Under the pieces are notes generated by a model that worked only from the letters and a program-made list of their open reading frames with translations, searched no databases and was not told where the DNA came from. From the NCBI RefSeq assembly GCF_036327755.1, contig NZ_CP109596.1, positions 744,001 through 808,000 of the forward strand: DNA of 64,000 nucleotides. Reading direction: 5' to 3'. The position numbers and the translations under genes were made by a program. Source of the stretch: Nocardia sp. NBC_01503 (GTDB taxonomy: Bacteria; Actinomycetota; Actinomycetes; Mycobacteriales; Mycobacteriaceae). Shown here piece after piece: positions 62,964 to 64,000 of the stretch; the stretch's first letter is position 1; each line of letters starts with the position of its first letter.

Positions 62964-63428
62964 ATGACTGTCGATACACGCGCCATGCGGCCGAAGGCCG
63001 CCGTCGTCGCAACGGATCAGGACGCCGCTTCAGCCGCGATCGCGAGGGTGTTCGAACGTCTCGAAACCGCGCTCGCGGCAAAGGATGCCGTTGCGTTCGA
63101 CAGTGTCTTCACCGATGACGTGGTCTTCATCAATCCGGCGGGCTCGGTTTTCTCGAACTGGGATGAGCTGCACGCCTACCACCTGACCGCGATGCGGGAC
63201 AGCCCGGACGCCGAGGCGCACTACACGATTCTCGCGGTGCGGCTGCTTGCCGGTGGACATGCGATCGTCAATGTCGAGCAGACGCTGCGGACCCCGGATT
63301 TCTCGGTCACCAACCGCGGAACCTGGGTTTTCACCGAACGAGACGACAACTGGTGGGTCTGCTCGGTGCACAACACGAATGTGGCGGGCACAGCGGAACG
63401 GCATACGGCCGAAGCTGCCAGCGACTGA
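62964..63428 (+). CDS. SnoaL/NTF2-like protein (SgcJ/EcaC type)
   Basis: 154 residues from ATG 62964. Cone-shaped NTF2 fold: AAIARVFERLETALAAKDAVAFDSVFTDDVVFINPAGS ... TWVFTERDDNWWVCSVHNTNV. Members catalyse varied small-molecule reactions or bind ligands. Upstream in-frame start at 62829 would run through the tRNA terminator region and is rejected. First chromosomal gene after the islands. Confidence 0.8.
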   Translation: MTVDTRAMRPKAAVVATDQDAASAAIARVFERLETALAAKDAVAFDSVFTDDVVFINPAGSVFSNWDELHAYHLTAMRDSPDAEAHYTILAVRLLAGGHAIVNVEQTLRTPDFSVTNRGTWVFTERDDNWWVCSVHNTNVAGTAERHTAEAASD

Positions 63429-63552
63429 CTCGACCTCCGTGAAACGTCTCCGATGCCGCATTGACGGCGATTCGAATCGGCCAGGGTGACCCCGGAAGGG
63501 ATACGGGCCGGTCCGGATCGGCACCGGCGCAGACACTTTCGTGTGCGAGACC

Positions 63553-64000
63553 TCACCGGGCGTCCGGGCGACGTTGCGACGGGGCCGCGGCTTTGCGGTT
63601 CAGCTTCGAGAATGCCTGTCGGAGTTGAATGATGCGGATGCTGCCGGCTACCGCCATCACCAAGAGGCCGGCTACGGCGGCTACCAGGATCGCTACGCCG
63701 ACCGGCAGCATGAAATGCCAGCCCAGGAAGCCCAGGCGCACGCTACTGGTGTTCTGCACTACGAAGATCAACAGTGCGACCAGGAACAGGCCGCCGACAG
63801 TGAGGCTCACCCAGATGCTGCCCGCTCTGGTGCGGCGAATTCTGGACTCGCGCGGAGCCGACGGCGGTTGCGAAGTCGGCGGCGGCTCGGGGGGTGGTGC
63901 GGTGCGCGGCGGCTCGCGGGGTGGTGCGGTCTGCGGCGGTAGCTGAGTCGGGGGCGGGGCGGGCGGCACCTCACCTCGTCCGGCCGGAATGGGCGGCCTG
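63553..64000 (-). CDS. LapA-domain membrane protein, start beyond window
   Basis: At least 138 residues from GTG 63969; the frame continues to the window end without a stop, so the true start may lie outside. A Pro-rich cytoplasmic N terminus leads to two TM helices: SIWVSLTVGGLFLVALLIFVVQN and LPVGVAILVAAVAGLLVMAVAG, with TSSVRLGFLGWHF between, the LapA (DUF1049) pattern. C terminus is basic. Role in this phylum is unknown. Confidence 0.8.
   Translation of the reverse strand, partial: RPPIPAGRGEVPPAPPPTQLPPQTAPPREPPRTAPPPEPPPTSQPPSAPRESRIRRTRAGSIWVSLTVGGLFLVALLIFVVQNTSSVRLGFLGWHFMLPVGVAILVAAVAGLLVMAVAGSIRIIQLRQAFSKLNRKAAAPSQRRPDAR

Overview
The window is high-GC actinobacterial chromosome. 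It most likely comes from a mycolate-making genus such as Nocardia or a close relative. Three things point there. A conservon signalling operon lies at 1.4-5.3 kb. A mycolate-reductase-like gene, a HerA-like ATPase, oligoribonuclease, tRNA-His, an LppS-type L,D-transpeptidase and tRNA-Lys occur in an order that resembles the Mycobacterium tuberculosis Rv2509-Rv2518c neighbourhood as I remember it. Many starts are GTG or TTG, and many stops overlap the next start. The genus was not confirmed by any search.

Layout. 0-6 kb: end of an ABC exporter ATPase, a DUF4389 membrane protein, the four-gene conservon (sensor kinase, roadblock protein, DUF742 protein, GTPase), a strong terminator and a 39-codon ORF with an internal repeat. 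6.4-10.3 kb: a DUF4254 protein and galactose genes galT-galK-galM; two identical 32-bp palindromic repeats in opposite orientation bracket galK. 10.3-13.7 kb: acyl-CoA desaturase, its ferredoxin-type reductase, a small partner protein and a divergent TetR regulator. 13.7-21.1 kb: two MFS transporters, a MmyB-type regulator, and a PadR / dienoyl-CoA-reductase-like / VOC operon. 21.2-26.3 kb: cmrA-like SDR, a DAP-decarboxylase-like enzyme, HerA-like ATPase, orn, tRNA-His. 26.3-40.6 kb: secreted flavoenzyme and secreted cyclase, an amino-acid catabolic locus (Lrp, fused indolepyruvate ferredoxin oxidoreductase, leucine-dehydrogenase type enzyme, APC permease), a TetR / FAD-monooxygenase pair with tandem operators, a second cyclase, a small secreted protein and the L,D-transpeptidase.

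40.9-62.8 kb is accessory DNA built on the tRNA-Lys(CTT) gene. The 3' 37-38 bases of that tRNA occur three times (40993, 58502, 62736) and delimit two tandem elements. Element 1 (41031-58539) is a very small but structurally complete siphovirus-type prophage: HNH, terminases, portal, lysis genes, fused protease-capsid, connectors, tail genes with a probable -1 frameshift, short tape measure, repressor-like gene with operator array, and integrase. An IS4-family insertion with a 10-bp target duplication sits between the integrase and the right att site. I see no replication genes in it. Element 2 (58540-62772) has no recognisable integrase and carries HipB/HipA, an EamA transporter and an Imm42-like protein. 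Each att copy is followed at once by its own terminator hairpin, so each integrating DNA seems to bring a replacement 3' end and terminator for the tRNA gene.

62.8-64 kb returns to chromosome: a SnoaL/NTF2-like protein and a LapA-domain membrane protein cut by the window end.
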